Source of the DNA: Tautonia marina
GTDB lineage: Bacteria > Planctomycetota > Planctomycetia > Isosphaerales > Isosphaeraceae
NCBI RefSeq assembly: GCF_009177065.1
Contig: NZ_WEZF01000029.1
Coordinates: forward strand, 1 to 64,000
Direction of reading: 5' to 3'
Length of the DNA stretch: 64,000 nucleotides
Positions 9,346 to 17,874 of the stretch are shown here, piece after piece. Every line of letters starts with the position of its first letter. Position 1 is the first letter of the stretch. A model generated the notes under the pieces. That model saw nothing but the letters and a program-made list of their open reading frames with translations, was not told the DNA's origin and searched no databases. Both the position numbers and the translations under genes were made by a program.

Positions 9346-10458
9346 ATGACTCGAACCGGATCATCGACGCTACTCCTCGGTTTTCTGCCGGCCGTTCTCC
9401 TGATTCTCTCGGGATGTTCGGACGATCGGTCCCCGGTCGTGATCGCGACCCCCTGGGGTCGCGCGACCTGCCGGCAGTTCACCACCCTCCTCGCCGAGTC
9501 TCCCGGCGATCCGATGCCCCCGATCCGCTGGGTGCGCCTCGATCGCTGGGACGACCCCGCTCACCTGCTCGACGCGGGACGAACTGTCCATCTGCTCCTC
9601 GGCTGGCCGACCGCGACCCTCCAGGAACTCGGTGATCGCAACCTTCTCGACGAGTCCGAAGACGCTCCGTTCCGCTGCCTCGGTCTCGAAGGTGCGGAAT
9701 CGTTTCCAATGTCCGACGCGGATCGGCGTTTCTCAGCGATCCTGCCCGGTGATCCTCGGATCGACCCGGTCGCCCGCGATCAGGTCGCCAGGCAACTGGC
9801 GTGGGCCGAAGGCCGAGACGCGGACCTCTCCCTCCTCGAACTGGGGGCCTCGTTCATTCCCGGCTCGGTCGATTCCCCTTCGATCGATCCCGATACCCGA
9901 GGCTTTAGCGTGGCTTCGATCGCCGCTCCTTCGAATTCCGGGGTCCAGGCTCTCCTCGACCGGCTCCGCCGAGGGTCGCTCATCGAGCCGCTCCCGATCC
10001 AGACCCCCTCTCCCGAGCGGACGCTCGCGGCCGAGCTGATCGGGGCCACGATCCTCGACGCCGGACCTGAGCTGCGTCGAGCCTTTCAGGCCATCGAGCA
10101 ATCACCGAACCCTCAGCTCGGTCGAGCCGTCCTCGCCGAGCCTCCCCCCTGGCCTCCCGACTCAATCCAACGGCTCACCACGAACGACCCGTCGTCTCGG
10201 TCCATGATCGAAACCTTGGCCGAGGCCCTGGTGGATGATCCCGAGTCGAGGGCCTGGCTGCTCGACTCCTGGCAGACACCCCCTCGCCCCGTCGATCGTG
10301 CCCTGCTGGATGCCCTGGCGACGGCCAACGACGGCCGCTTGCTGCAGTCGTCTCGGGTCTTGCCCTGGCTCCGCGCCGAATGGACGGCGTGGGCTCGACA
10401 GCGATTCTCCCAGCTTGCTCGGGAACTGGCCGCCGAAGCCGAGGAGGCCGCCCGATGA
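9346..10458 (+). CDS. Lipoprotein, divergent solute-binding component of ABC importer
   Basis: 370 residues from the ATG at 9346; an in-frame TTG lies 30 bases earlier, but the ATG gives a normal lipoprotein signal with lipobox LSGC near residue 24. The body resembles a shortened and diverged periplasmic solute-binding protein rather than a clean family member; I assign the role mainly from context. Its stop overlaps the next gene's start in an ATGA arrangement, and the following two genes encode an ABC ATPase and a fused permease of the ferric/sulfate-type importer class. The central part is proline-, arginine- and aspartate-rich. An alternative is a lipoprotein of unknown role co-transcribed with the transporter. 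Confidence 0.65.
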   Translation: MTRTGSSTLLLGFLPAVLLILSGCSDDRSPVVIATPWGRATCRQFTTLLAESPGDPMPPIRWVRLDRWDDPAHLLDAGRTVHLLLGWPTATLQELGDRNLLDESEDAPFRCLGLEGAESFPMSDADRRFSAILPGDPRIDPVARDQVARQLAWAEGRDADLSLLELGASFIPGSVDSPSIDPDTRGFSVASIAAPSNSGVQALLDRLRRGSLIEPLPIQTPSPERTLAAELIGATILDAGPELRRAFQAIEQSPNPQLGRAVLAEPPPWPPDSIQRLTTNDPSSRSMIETLAEALVDDPESRAWLLDSWQTPPRPVDRALLDALATANDGRLLQSSRVLPWLRAEWTAWARQRFSQLARELAAEAEEAAR

Positions 10459-11570
10459 GCCGCTTGCTCTGCGAAGGGCTTTCGAAACGCTACGATCGGA
10501 TCGCGGTCGTCGATGAAGTGAGCCTCGATGTCCGCTCCGGACAATGGCTCTCGGTCCTCGGTCCCGCCGGATCGGGCAAATCGACCCTCGCCCGCCTGAT
10601 CGTCGGGCTCGACCGTCCCGATCGCGGCGAGATTTTCGTTGACGATCGTTTGATCCAGTCTACCCGGCCCCACGAGCGCGGGTTCGGCTATCTGGGGCAG
10701 TCCGAGGCCCTCTGGCCTCATCTGACGATTGCCGAAAATGTCGGCCACGGGCTCCGCGCCCGGGGAATCGCTCGCAAGGACCGACGCCGCAAGGTTGAGG
10801 AAGCCCTCACGACGATCGGCCTGGAAACCCTGGCCGATCGGCTCCCTGCCGCCCTCGACGACCTCCAGCGCCGACGGGCCGAGCTGGCCCGAGCGATCGT
10901 CGATGACCCCCGCATCCTCATCCTCGACGAGCCGACCGAGCCCCTCGAACCGCGCAATCGCCCCGCCTTTCGAGAGGAGTTGCGACGGCTCCGCGCCGGT
11001 TGGGATCGAACGGTCGTCGTCTTCACCCAGCATCGCGACGACGCCTTCGCCTTCTCCGATCACCTGGCCGTGATGGACCTGGGGCGGATCGTTCAGGTCG
11101 GCTCGTCCGAGGTGGTCTACAGCACTCCGGCCGACGCCTTCGTTGCCCAGTTGCTCGGGCCGGTCAACCTGTTACAAGGACAGGTGGCCGGGGCCTCGAT
11201 GTCGGGAGAGCTGTTCGTCCGCACCACCATCGGCCGCCTCGTCGGCCGCCTGGCAACCCGCGGCGAGCCTCCGGTCGGCACGCCGGTCACGGTGGCCATC
11301 CGGCCCGAGTCGATCCGGCTCGGTCCGAACTTGCCGGTCGATGCCAACCGGTTTCAGGTGACCGTCGAGCGCCAGGTCTTTCAAGGGGCCTTGCGGTCGA
11401 TCGACCTGCGAGGCCCCGGCGACTGGCCACTGGTGGCCTCGGCCCTGCATCCGCAGGCCCCCGACCTCCGCGAAGGCCAGCCCTTGACCGTCGCCGTCAC
11501 CCCCGATCATGTCGTGGTCCTGCTCGGTCGCTATGCCACCGTGCCGAAGTCCGGCGAAGCGGTCTCGTGA
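10455..11570 (+). CDS. ABC importer ATPase with degenerate signature motif
   Basis: 371 residues. The ATG at 10455 overlaps the upstream stop by four bases. The N-terminal 230 residues are an ABC ATPase of the FbpC/PotA/MalK type: Walker A GPAGSGKST (36-44), Q-loop LGQSEALWP (80-88), Walker B ILILDEP (154-160) and switch His193. The C-terminal ~120 residues look like a TOBE domain (TVAIRPESIRLG). Two motifs are wrong: the signature normally reading LSGGQ is LDDLQ (134-138), and the D-loop, normally SxLD, reads PLEP. The rest of the helix after the signature (RRRAELARAI) is conserved, so the alignment is not in doubt. It should power the permease encoded downstream; whether it hydrolyses ATP normally is open. 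Confidence 0.88.
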   Translation: MSRLLCEGLSKRYDRIAVVDEVSLDVRSGQWLSVLGPAGSGKSTLARLIVGLDRPDRGEIFVDDRLIQSTRPHERGFGYLGQSEALWPHLTIAENVGHGLRARGIARKDRRRKVEEALTTIGLETLADRLPAALDDLQRRRAELARAIVDDPRILILDEPTEPLEPRNRPAFREELRRLRAGWDRTVVVFTQHRDDAFAFSDHLAVMDLGRIVQVGSSEVVYSTPADAFVAQLLGPVNLLQGQVAGASMSGELFVRTTIGRLVGRLATRGEPPVGTPVTVAIRPESIRLGPNLPVDANRFQVTVERQVFQGALRSIDLRGPGDWPLVASALHPQAPDLREGQPLTVAVTPDHVVVLLGRYATVPKSGEAVS

Positions 11571-11587
11571 CGCTCTTGGAGAGGCCG

Positions 11588-13264
11588 ATGACCCGACTCG
11601 TCAGGCTCCTCGGAGCCCTGCTCGCCCTGGCCGTGATGATCGCTCCGGTGATCGGCCTGGCCCTGGCCTCGATCTTCGCCGTCGAGCCGGCCGACGACCT
11701 CCGCGCAACCGTCGTCCACTGGGGGCTGACCCTCTCCGATCCGTTTGCGCGCGACTGCCTTGGTCACAGCCTGGCGATCACCGTCGTGGTCGTCGCGCTG
11801 GCCACACTCACCGGTATCACGCTCGCCCGCATCGCCTGGGGATGCCGAGGGTGGCGAAGGGCCATCCCCCTCACCTTGATTCGCCTCGGCGCCGGATGCC
11901 ACCCCTTCGTGATGGCAATGGCCTGGATGATGGTTCTTTCACGCCTTGACCCATCGATCCGTTCCTTCCCGCGCTGGGAATGGCTCGACGGCGACCGTGG
12001 CCGATGGCTCCTGCTGGGATTGGCGCAGTTCGGGTTTGCCTCGGCCTGGATTGCCTGGTGGACCGGCCGGGCGCTCGATCGGATCGGGCCGCAGTGGCAG
12101 CGGGTGGCCTCCATCTCCGGAGCCGGTCGCGGATGGGTCTGGCGCACCTCGATCTGGCCCCTCGTCCGGCCGACGGTCGCCCGCGTCTCGGCCTCGGTCT
12201 TCGCCGTCCTCCTCATCGAGCCGGGAGCGCCTCTGGTGCTTGGCCTTCGCCAAACCCTTGGCGCTCAAATCGTCGGCTCCCTCTGGATGACCTCCCGCAA
12301 CGACGCCCCTCGGGCTGCGATTCTGACGGCCCTGGCCCTCGTGCTCTCACTGCTGGTCCGTCTGGCCTTGAAACGCTGGGGAGGCCCCGACCACCTGGCC
12401 TCCCTCCCTCGATCCTCCAGTGATCCTGCCGAGCCGATCGTCCCGTGGGGCCGTTTCCGATCCTTCGCCGCCGTCGTCGCGCTGATCGGCTGGGCGGCAA
12501 TCACCCTTGGCCCGGCCGTGGCGCTGGCGATCGAGTGCTTCCGATCCCCTCAAGTCCTTGCTGGGTCGGCCACCGCTGCACAAGCCATCTGGCGAGAGCT
12601 GGCTCCCCTGCTCGGAGGGGCGCTGGCGCTAGGGGGGGCTTCGACCTTCCTCGCCATGACCCTGGCCTGGCCCCTCTCGGCCTTCCGACGCACCGGATCG
12701 GCCGTCAGCCTGCTCAACGCGGTTCCGCCGTTGGCAATCGGCGTTGGGTTGCTTGGGATCTGGCAGATGGCCCGGTCGTGGACCTCGACTGGAGCCGATC
12801 CGGTCGGTGCGGTCCTCCCGACGCTCGGCCTCTGGCTCGATCCCTACCGCTTCCCCTGGCTCCTCGTGTCCTGGGGAACGGCCCTCGTCCTTTTGCCCTG
12901 GGCCGTCGAGGCCGCCCGATCGGCGCGATCGCTCGACGCGACGGCCCTTCAAGAGGAGGCCCGCGTGGCTGGTCGTCGCCTGGCCTTCAGCCGGACCTTG
13001 CTCTTTCTCCCGATCGCGCTGCGGCGCTGCGTCGTGCCCGCGCTGGGGATGGTCCTGCTTGCGGCGTCCGGCCTCTCACCGGCCCTGGTGCTGACCCCCC
13101 TGGAACCCTTCCGACCGGTAGCCGCCTGGGTCGTTCGAGACGCGATCCACGAGCCGATCGCAGGACCGGCCATGCTCCTGACTCTGGTGGGCCCGATGCT
13201 CGGTGGGTTGCTGCTGCTGCGTCGGGATCGAGCCCCAGAATCCCTGACGATCCTCCGGAGCTGA
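11588..13264 (+). CDS. Fused-type ABC importer permease (FbpB-like)
   Basis: 558 residues from the ATG at 11588, which has GGAG about 7 bases upstream; a GTG at 11567 overlapping the ATPase stop is the alternative. About twelve hydrophobic segments in two halves match the duplicated binding-protein-dependent permease seen in ferric-iron and thiamine importers (two BPD_transp_1 domains in one chain). The EAA-type cytoplasmic loops are weak: ALQEEARVAGRRLAFSRTLL near residue 455 in the second half fits, while the first-half loop is around RVASISGAGRGWVWRTS. It closes the lipoprotein-ATPase-permease operon. Substrate unknown; iron, thiamine or a phosphonate-like compound are all possible by family. 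Confidence 0.82.
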   Translation: MTRLVRLLGALLALAVMIAPVIGLALASIFAVEPADDLRATVVHWGLTLSDPFARDCLGHSLAITVVVVALATLTGITLARIAWGCRGWRRAIPLTLIRLGAGCHPFVMAMAWMMVLSRLDPSIRSFPRWEWLDGDRGRWLLLGLAQFGFASAWIAWWTGRALDRIGPQWQRVASISGAGRGWVWRTSIWPLVRPTVARVSASVFAVLLIEPGAPLVLGLRQTLGAQIVGSLWMTSRNDAPRAAILTALALVLSLLVRLALKRWGGPDHLASLPRSSSDPAEPIVPWGRFRSFAAVVALIGWAAITLGPAVALAIECFRSPQVLAGSATAAQAIWRELAPLLGGALALGGASTFLAMTLAWPLSAFRRTGSAVSLLNAVPPLAIGVGLLGIWQMARSWTSTGADPVGAVLPTLGLWLDPYRFPWLLVSWGTALVLLPWAVEAARSARSLDATALQEEARVAGRRLAFSRTLLFLPIALRRCVVPALGMVLLAASGLSPALVLTPLEPFRPVAAWVVRDAIHEPIAGPAMLLTLVGPMLGGLLLLRRDRAPESLTILRS

Positions 13265-13422
13265 GTCTTCTTCCAAAGGGGACCGAATTCCCCCCGGCGG
13301 GCTCACATTCCCGATGACCGCACCGAGGCTCGTTCAGGTTAAAAAAACTCGCGTGTCACACGACCTTGGTGGTAGCTTCAGAATCGGGGGACAAGGATTC
13401 CTCATAGATGTCGAGGTGTGTG

Positions 13423-16143
13423 ATGAATGCCGATCGTGAGTTGCACCTCTTGTTGTTGGCGATTCAGAAACACGTGATCGACCCTGCCCTGCTGACCGAA
13501 GTGATTGCCGACTGGGCTCCCCTGGGTTCGGACGACGGCTTCATGTCCTTCCTGGTCGGTCGAGGAGCGCTCACCCCCGACGACCTGAAACGCCTCGAAT
13601 CCCTCTCCACCTTCCCCGGGGCTCAAGGCACAGAGTCTGCCTCCTCGATCGCCTTGCCATCGCTTCCTCTGAGCCCGCACGCGACGACCGCGGGCGACCC
13701 GCTGACGGGGAGTGAAACGATTCCCTTTGAATCCGGGAGCGAGTCTGCCCCATCGAACGGACGGGGCGGACCCTTCGTCCCCCCTCAACGTTACGAGATC
13801 CTCGAACTGCACGAGACAGGTGGCCTGGGCCTCATCTGGAAGGCCAGGGATACCGTGATCGGCCGAGAGGTCGCGCTGAAGACCCTCCGTCCCGACCGAG
13901 CTGCGACCGAAACCGCCCGATCTCGGTTTGTTCGAGAGGCCCAGGTTACGGGCCAGCTTGAACATCCGAGCATTGTTCCGCTGTATGATCTCTCCAGCAG
14001 CGGAGACGACCCGTTCTATGTGATGCGGTTCATCTCCGGCCGGACCCTGTCTCAGGTTTCGGCCGAGTATCACCGCCGCCGACAGGCCGATCAGGTCGGC
14101 CCGCTTGATCTGGTGAGCCTGCTCGACGCTTTCGTCGGCGTCTGTCGAGCGGTCGCCTTCGCCCACCGGCACGATGTCTTGCACCGCGATTTGAAGGGGC
14201 AAAATGTTGTCGTCGGCGAGTTCGGCGAGGTCTTTCTGCTCGACTGGGGCCTGGCCAAGCACGTCGGCGATCTGGTCGATCCGGTCGGGGCCGCGTCCAT
14301 CGACGGCGGTCTCGGCGGCGAGGACACCGCGCCCGGTTCCGCCGTCGGCACCCCCGGCTACATGGCCCCCGAGGTCGCGCGGGGGGCCGGCTCCACGAAG
14401 CAGTCCGACATCTACGGTCTGGGGGCGGTCCTCTATTCCCTCCTGACCGGCAAGGCACCCTATTCCGGATCGTCCGTCAATGAGGTCTTGCGCAAGATCC
14501 TCGCGACCGATCCCGAGCCGATCCGGTCGATCAACCCCCAGGTCCCCCCCCCGCTCGAAGCCATCTGCCAGAAGGCGATGGCCCGTACCCCGGATGATCG
14601 GTACGACTCGGCCGAGGAGGTTGCCACCGAGGTCCGTCGATGGCTCGCCGACGAGCCGGTCACCGCCTACGCCGAACCCTGGGGCATCCGTCTCGCCCGT
14701 TGGGCCAGGCGTCGGAAAACCACGGTTATCGCGGTGGCCATCTTTCTCATGACCGCCGCGCTGGTCGCCGCCCTCGCCGCGGTCTTGCTCTGGCAGGAGG
14801 AACAGCAGACCGAGGCCGCCAGGGGCCTTGCCGAACGCAACGCTCAGCGTGCCCAGCAGGAACAAACACGGGCCGAACAAAACGCCCGGCGTGCCCAGGC
14901 CGAACAGATCGTCGCCGAGCAGAACGCCGAGCTTGCCCGATCCGTCAGCGCCGATGCCCTGGCCCTCGTCCAGAACGTCGAGTGGGTTCTCGCCTCGACC
15001 GAGCCCCTGCATCGCTTCCGCAAGGACCTGCTCGATTCCGGCAGCCGGGCCTTCCGCGACCATCTCGCCCGCGATCCCGACGACACCGTCACCATTTCTC
15101 AGGCCGCCTCCGTCTTCCTCTACACCGCCAACGTCTTCCGCCTGGAAGGAGACGACGCCACCGCCGACACCCTCTACCGCGAGGCCGTCGAGCAACTCGA
15201 ACGCCTGATCGCCACCGATCCGGCCGACCCCGCCCCTCGGCTCCGGCTCGCAAACGCCCTGAAGGACTGGGCCGTCCTCCACACCCGAACCGGGCCCCAG
15301 GCCGATGCCCTCGCCCTCTACCAGCGGGCGAGGGACGCGCTGGAGCCCCTGCGAGGGCCGGAGGACGAACGGGCCGAGGTCCGACGCTCGCTCGGCCGGA
15401 TTCGCGTCAACCAGGCCGTCAGCCTCGACCATCTCGCGGATCAAGCCGCCGCCCTCGCGGCCGCCCGGGAAGCCGCCGACCTGTTCGCCGAGCTGCTCGA
15501 CGCCCCCCCGGCCGACCGCCACCCTTACGACCCCTTGATGCTCGCCCGAGCCCTGACCCTCGTCGCCGCCCGAGAGCGGGACCTCGGCCGGATCGATCGG
15601 GCCAAAGAAATCCACGTCGAGGCGGTTCGGGCCTACGAGGCCCCCAACCGATCGACCCCTTACGGCGTCACTCAGGCCGATGTGGCCTGGACCGTCGCCC
15701 TCTGCCGCCTGGAACGGGGCAAGACCTGGGCCCTTGACCGCGATCCGAGAGCCTGGGGAGCCCTCGACGCGGCCATCAGCGCCTTCGAACAGCTCGACGC
15801 CGGCTTCCCTTGGGTCATCGGCTACTCGTCCGGACTGGCCGAGGCGCTGCTCACCCGAGCCGACGCCAAGGCCGCCGTCGGCTTCCCCGACGCCTTCGAC
15901 GATTACGAACGAGCCCGAGCCGTCGCCGATCGTCTCGTCACCCAGCACCCCGACGTGGCCGAATACCTCCGATTGCTCGGCAAGAGCCTGTTGGGCCTGG
16001 CCCAGACCACCCGAGACGACCCCGATCGCCGCCTCGATCGGCTCCGCCAGGCCGAGCAGCACCTTGCCGCCGCCGTTGAGGCCGACCCCGAGGTCGTCGT
16101 GGCTCGGGAGGCCCTCGACGAGGTCCGGGCCGCCCTTCCTTGA
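13423..16143 (+). CDS. Membrane Ser/Thr protein kinase with TPR C-terminus
   Basis: 906 residues from the ATG at 13423, which has GAGG 6 bases upstream; an in-frame ATG at 13408 is possible. A ~115-residue N-terminal region precedes a PknB-type kinase domain (about 122-420). The ATP lysine (VALKTL, Lys153), catalytic HRDLKGQN (Asp256, Asn261) and APE motif (YMAPE) are present. The Mg-binding DFG reads DWG, a substitution common in this planctomycete kinase group, and the glycine loop is weak (TGGLGL). After one membrane helix (about 433-457) comes a Glu/Gln/Ala-rich coiled stretch and a TPR-like helical repeat region (about 550-900), probably periplasmic. The layout suggests a sensor kinase; partners are unknown. 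No terminator is obvious upstream, and the gene has its own leader. Confidence 0.92.
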   Translation: MNADRELHLLLLAIQKHVIDPALLTEVIADWAPLGSDDGFMSFLVGRGALTPDDLKRLESLSTFPGAQGTESASSIALPSLPLSPHATTAGDPLTGSETIPFESGSESAPSNGRGGPFVPPQRYEILELHETGGLGLIWKARDTVIGREVALKTLRPDRAATETARSRFVREAQVTGQLEHPSIVPLYDLSSSGDDPFYVMRFISGRTLSQVSAEYHRRRQADQVGPLDLVSLLDAFVGVCRAVAFAHRHDVLHRDLKGQNVVVGEFGEVFLLDWGLAKHVGDLVDPVGAASIDGGLGGEDTAPGSAVGTPGYMAPEVARGAGSTKQSDIYGLGAVLYSLLTGKAPYSGSSVNEVLRKILATDPEPIRSINPQVPPPLEAICQKAMARTPDDRYDSAEEVATEVRRWLADEPVTAYAEPWGIRLARWARRRKTTVIAVAIFLMTAALVAALAAVLLWQEEQQTEAARGLAERNAQRAQQEQTRAEQNARRAQAEQIVAEQNAELARSVSADALALVQNVEWVLASTEPLHRFRKDLLDSGSRAFRDHLARDPDDTVTISQAASVFLYTANVFRLEGDDATADTLYREAVEQLERLIATDPADPAPRLRLANALKDWAVLHTRTGPQADALALYQRARDALEPLRGPEDERAEVRRSLGRIRVNQAVSLDHLADQAAALAAAREAADLFAELLDAPPADRHPYDPLMLARALTLVAARERDLGRIDRAKEIHVEAVRAYEAPNRSTPYGVTQADVAWTVALCRLERGKTWALDRDPRAWGALDAAISAFEQLDAGFPWVIGYSSGLAEALLTRADAKAAVGFPDAFDDYERARAVADRLVTQHPDVAEYLRLLGKSLLGLAQTTRDDPDRRLDRLRQAEQHLAAAVEADPEVVVAREALDEVRAALP

Positions 16144-16181
16144 TCCGCGACGATTCCAAGGCGTGCCGAACCCGCGTTCGA

Positions 16182-16925
16182 TCACCCCTTGACCGGTTCC
16201 GGCTCCGGTTGCGGTTCCGTCAGGGGTTCCTCTTCGTCGTCGTACTCGACCTCGACCGTTGGCCTTCCAGGAATGTTAATCGGGTCCAACGTCACCACGA
16301 TCGTCCCATCGGTCGGCGACTCAACCTCCGGATCCTTGCCTCGGCCCGCCAAACCAGGGACTTCGATTGCGACAATCAGCGTTCCCGGACCTCGAAGGCC
16401 GGGCGTCGCGCTGCGGAGACTCCAGGGAACCTGGCCTCTGGGGTCCTCGACCGCCCGGATCGTGGGCGGCGTGCCGCGATTGAACCAACCCGGTGGCCCT
16501 TGAATCGCGAGCCACGAGGTGGTCCCCGGCGCGGTCCTCACTACACCCTTCGACCGCAAGGGAAACGCGACCGCAAGTTTCAGGACCGTTTCCAGGGGAT
16601 TCAGCGTCGGTTCCTCGGGAGCCTTGAGGATCACCGTCACGTCCCGCTCACCCACCAGAGGAGACTCGACGACCTGTTTCACGCTGGCCTGAAGTGTTGC
16701 AATAATGAACGTCTCACTCCCTTTCTCCACCGCGACCGCCGCACCATCGGACCAGACGACCTCCGCGCAATCGTCCGCCGCCCCCGCCGGTGAAACGATC
16801 TGAACACTCAACCCCTCGGTCGCCAGGCCAATCTGACCGAGACGAAACATGATCGTGCTCGTTGATCCATCGGTGGGGTTGAGGACGCAATCCAACGCCT
16901 GGAACTCGGGCATCACGGGGTCCAT
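16182..16925 (-). CDS. Hypothetical protein, all-beta
   Basis: 247 residues from the ATG at 16925, preferred over one at 16961 because AAAGGAG lies about 9 bases upstream of the former. No family recognised and no signal peptide or membrane helix. The composition, rich in Val, Thr, Pro and Gly with repeated short beta-like segments (TVILKAPEE, GTLIVAIEVPGL, GTIVVTLDP), suggests an all-beta fold. The C-terminus is an acidic, proline-rich tail (EPLTEPQPEPEP). It converges on the kinase gene with 38 bases between stops. An open frame upstream on the same strand ends inside its first codons (13-base overlap), which could mean translational coupling. Confidence 0.65.
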   Translation of the reverse strand: MDPVMPEFQALDCVLNPTDGSTSTIMFRLGQIGLATEGLSVQIVSPAGAADDCAEVVWSDGAAVAVEKGSETFIIATLQASVKQVVESPLVGERDVTVILKAPEEPTLNPLETVLKLAVAFPLRSKGVVRTAPGTTSWLAIQGPPGWFNRGTPPTIRAVEDPRGQVPWSLRSATPGLRGPGTLIVAIEVPGLAGRGKDPEVESPTDGTIVVTLDPINIPGRPTVEVEYDDEEEPLTEPQPEPEPVKG

Positions 16926-17464
16926 TCTTCGAGGCTCCTTTCCAATCCGATCAGTCGGCACACCAGCATCATCGTTTGCACGAATGACCTGCGCAGGACG
17001 CCATCACGCTTCCAGTCACCCACGACGGAATCATGACACGCGAACGACAATTGCTCTCGCCTCGCTTCGAGGAATTCGCAGATCAGCCGCACTTTACGAT
17101 CAACGAATCGTCTTCTCCAATCTTTTTTTGACTTCGGGCGACTCAGGCGGTCGCCATTGAAGCGATTCACTCCCCCTGCCGGAGCAATTTCGGAGCGATC
17201 CCGCTTGCCCGCCCCTGGCCTTCGCCCGACCAGATTGTGTGACTGCCGCTCCCGAAAATCACGATGATGTAAGAATGAGCGTGAGTGATCCCGACACGCA
17301 CCCCCGACTCGTTCAGGCAAAGCGATCACCCCCGGTGCAACTCCCCCCTTTCGTTCCAGCCGGCCTCCCCTGGTTCCAGGTCAGCGATTACGCTCGACCA
17401 ATTCGAAGGACTTCTTGTTTGCTTGTGTGCATGTCTTTCTTCCTGGCAGCTCGAATGCGTCACC
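16926..17464. other. Gene-poor stretch with one possible minus-strand ORF
   Basis: No gene is certain. A minus-strand frame from about 17329 to 16913 (up to 138 codons) overlaps the start of the hypothetical protein gene; its C-terminal ~60 residues (FLEARREQLSFACHDSVVGD and onward) have a protein-like composition, but I see no domain and no well-placed ribosome binding site. The stretch has lower GC content than the surrounding genes. Confidence 0.3.
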
Positions 17465-17568
17465 AAACAAACCCAATGGCCCGACGAAACAAACCCAATG
17501 ATCTTGACCAAACAAACCCAATGGCCCGACGAAACAAACCCAATGGTCTTGACCAAACAAACCCAATC
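17465..17568 (+). repeat. 45-bp tandem repeat with AAACAAACCCAAT core
   Basis: Five copies of the core AAACAAACCCAAT begin at 17465, 17487, 17510, 17532 and 17555. They are separated alternately by GGCCCGACG and by a TCTTGACC-type spacer, giving a 45-base period (22+23). The two full periods differ by a single base (A at 17501, G at 17546). On the plus strand the period keeps frame and would read QTNPMARRNKPN(D/G)LD, but the surrounding frame has no clear start or domain, so I treat it as a DNA repeat rather than a gene. Confidence 0.85.
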
Positions 17569-17874
17569 CTCATGGTCGAACGTGTTCAACCGGATGGGTG
17601 TTTTGACGTAAACTTCTGCAACGCAAGTGAATGTGTCGCGGTCTCCGGGTTGGTTGTCTCGCTTGATCCGCCGAGACTCGGGGGGGAATCGGTGAGGGAG
17701 GTTCCCTCGGTTCGAGGCGGAGGCGACGGCCGACCGGGCTGGGGAATCCGGCGCCGATTCGGAGGGGGTGACGAACTCCCCTGGTTTCCCGACCCATCAG
17801 GCTGCTACGATTGAGCCGGGTCATTCCGGCGATACGGTCGCTCTGGACGCGCTAACGGGAGTCACGCGACGGCA
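17569..17874. other. Leader region before carA
   Basis: 306 bases without a supported gene. A short dyad GAGGGA-ggt-TCCCTC lies near 17695. The sequence TTGAGC with TACGGT 16 bases later, ending about 40 bases before carA, is a weak promoter candidate. Confidence 0.35.

Noticed and set aside
13402-16185. 927-codon minus-strand frame across the kinase gene
   Set aside because: Longer than the kinase frame but without any domain, while the plus strand shows every kinase motif.
17465-17568. CRISPR array
   Set aside because: Spacers are identical in alternate positions and only 8-10 bases long, so this is a simple tandem repeat.
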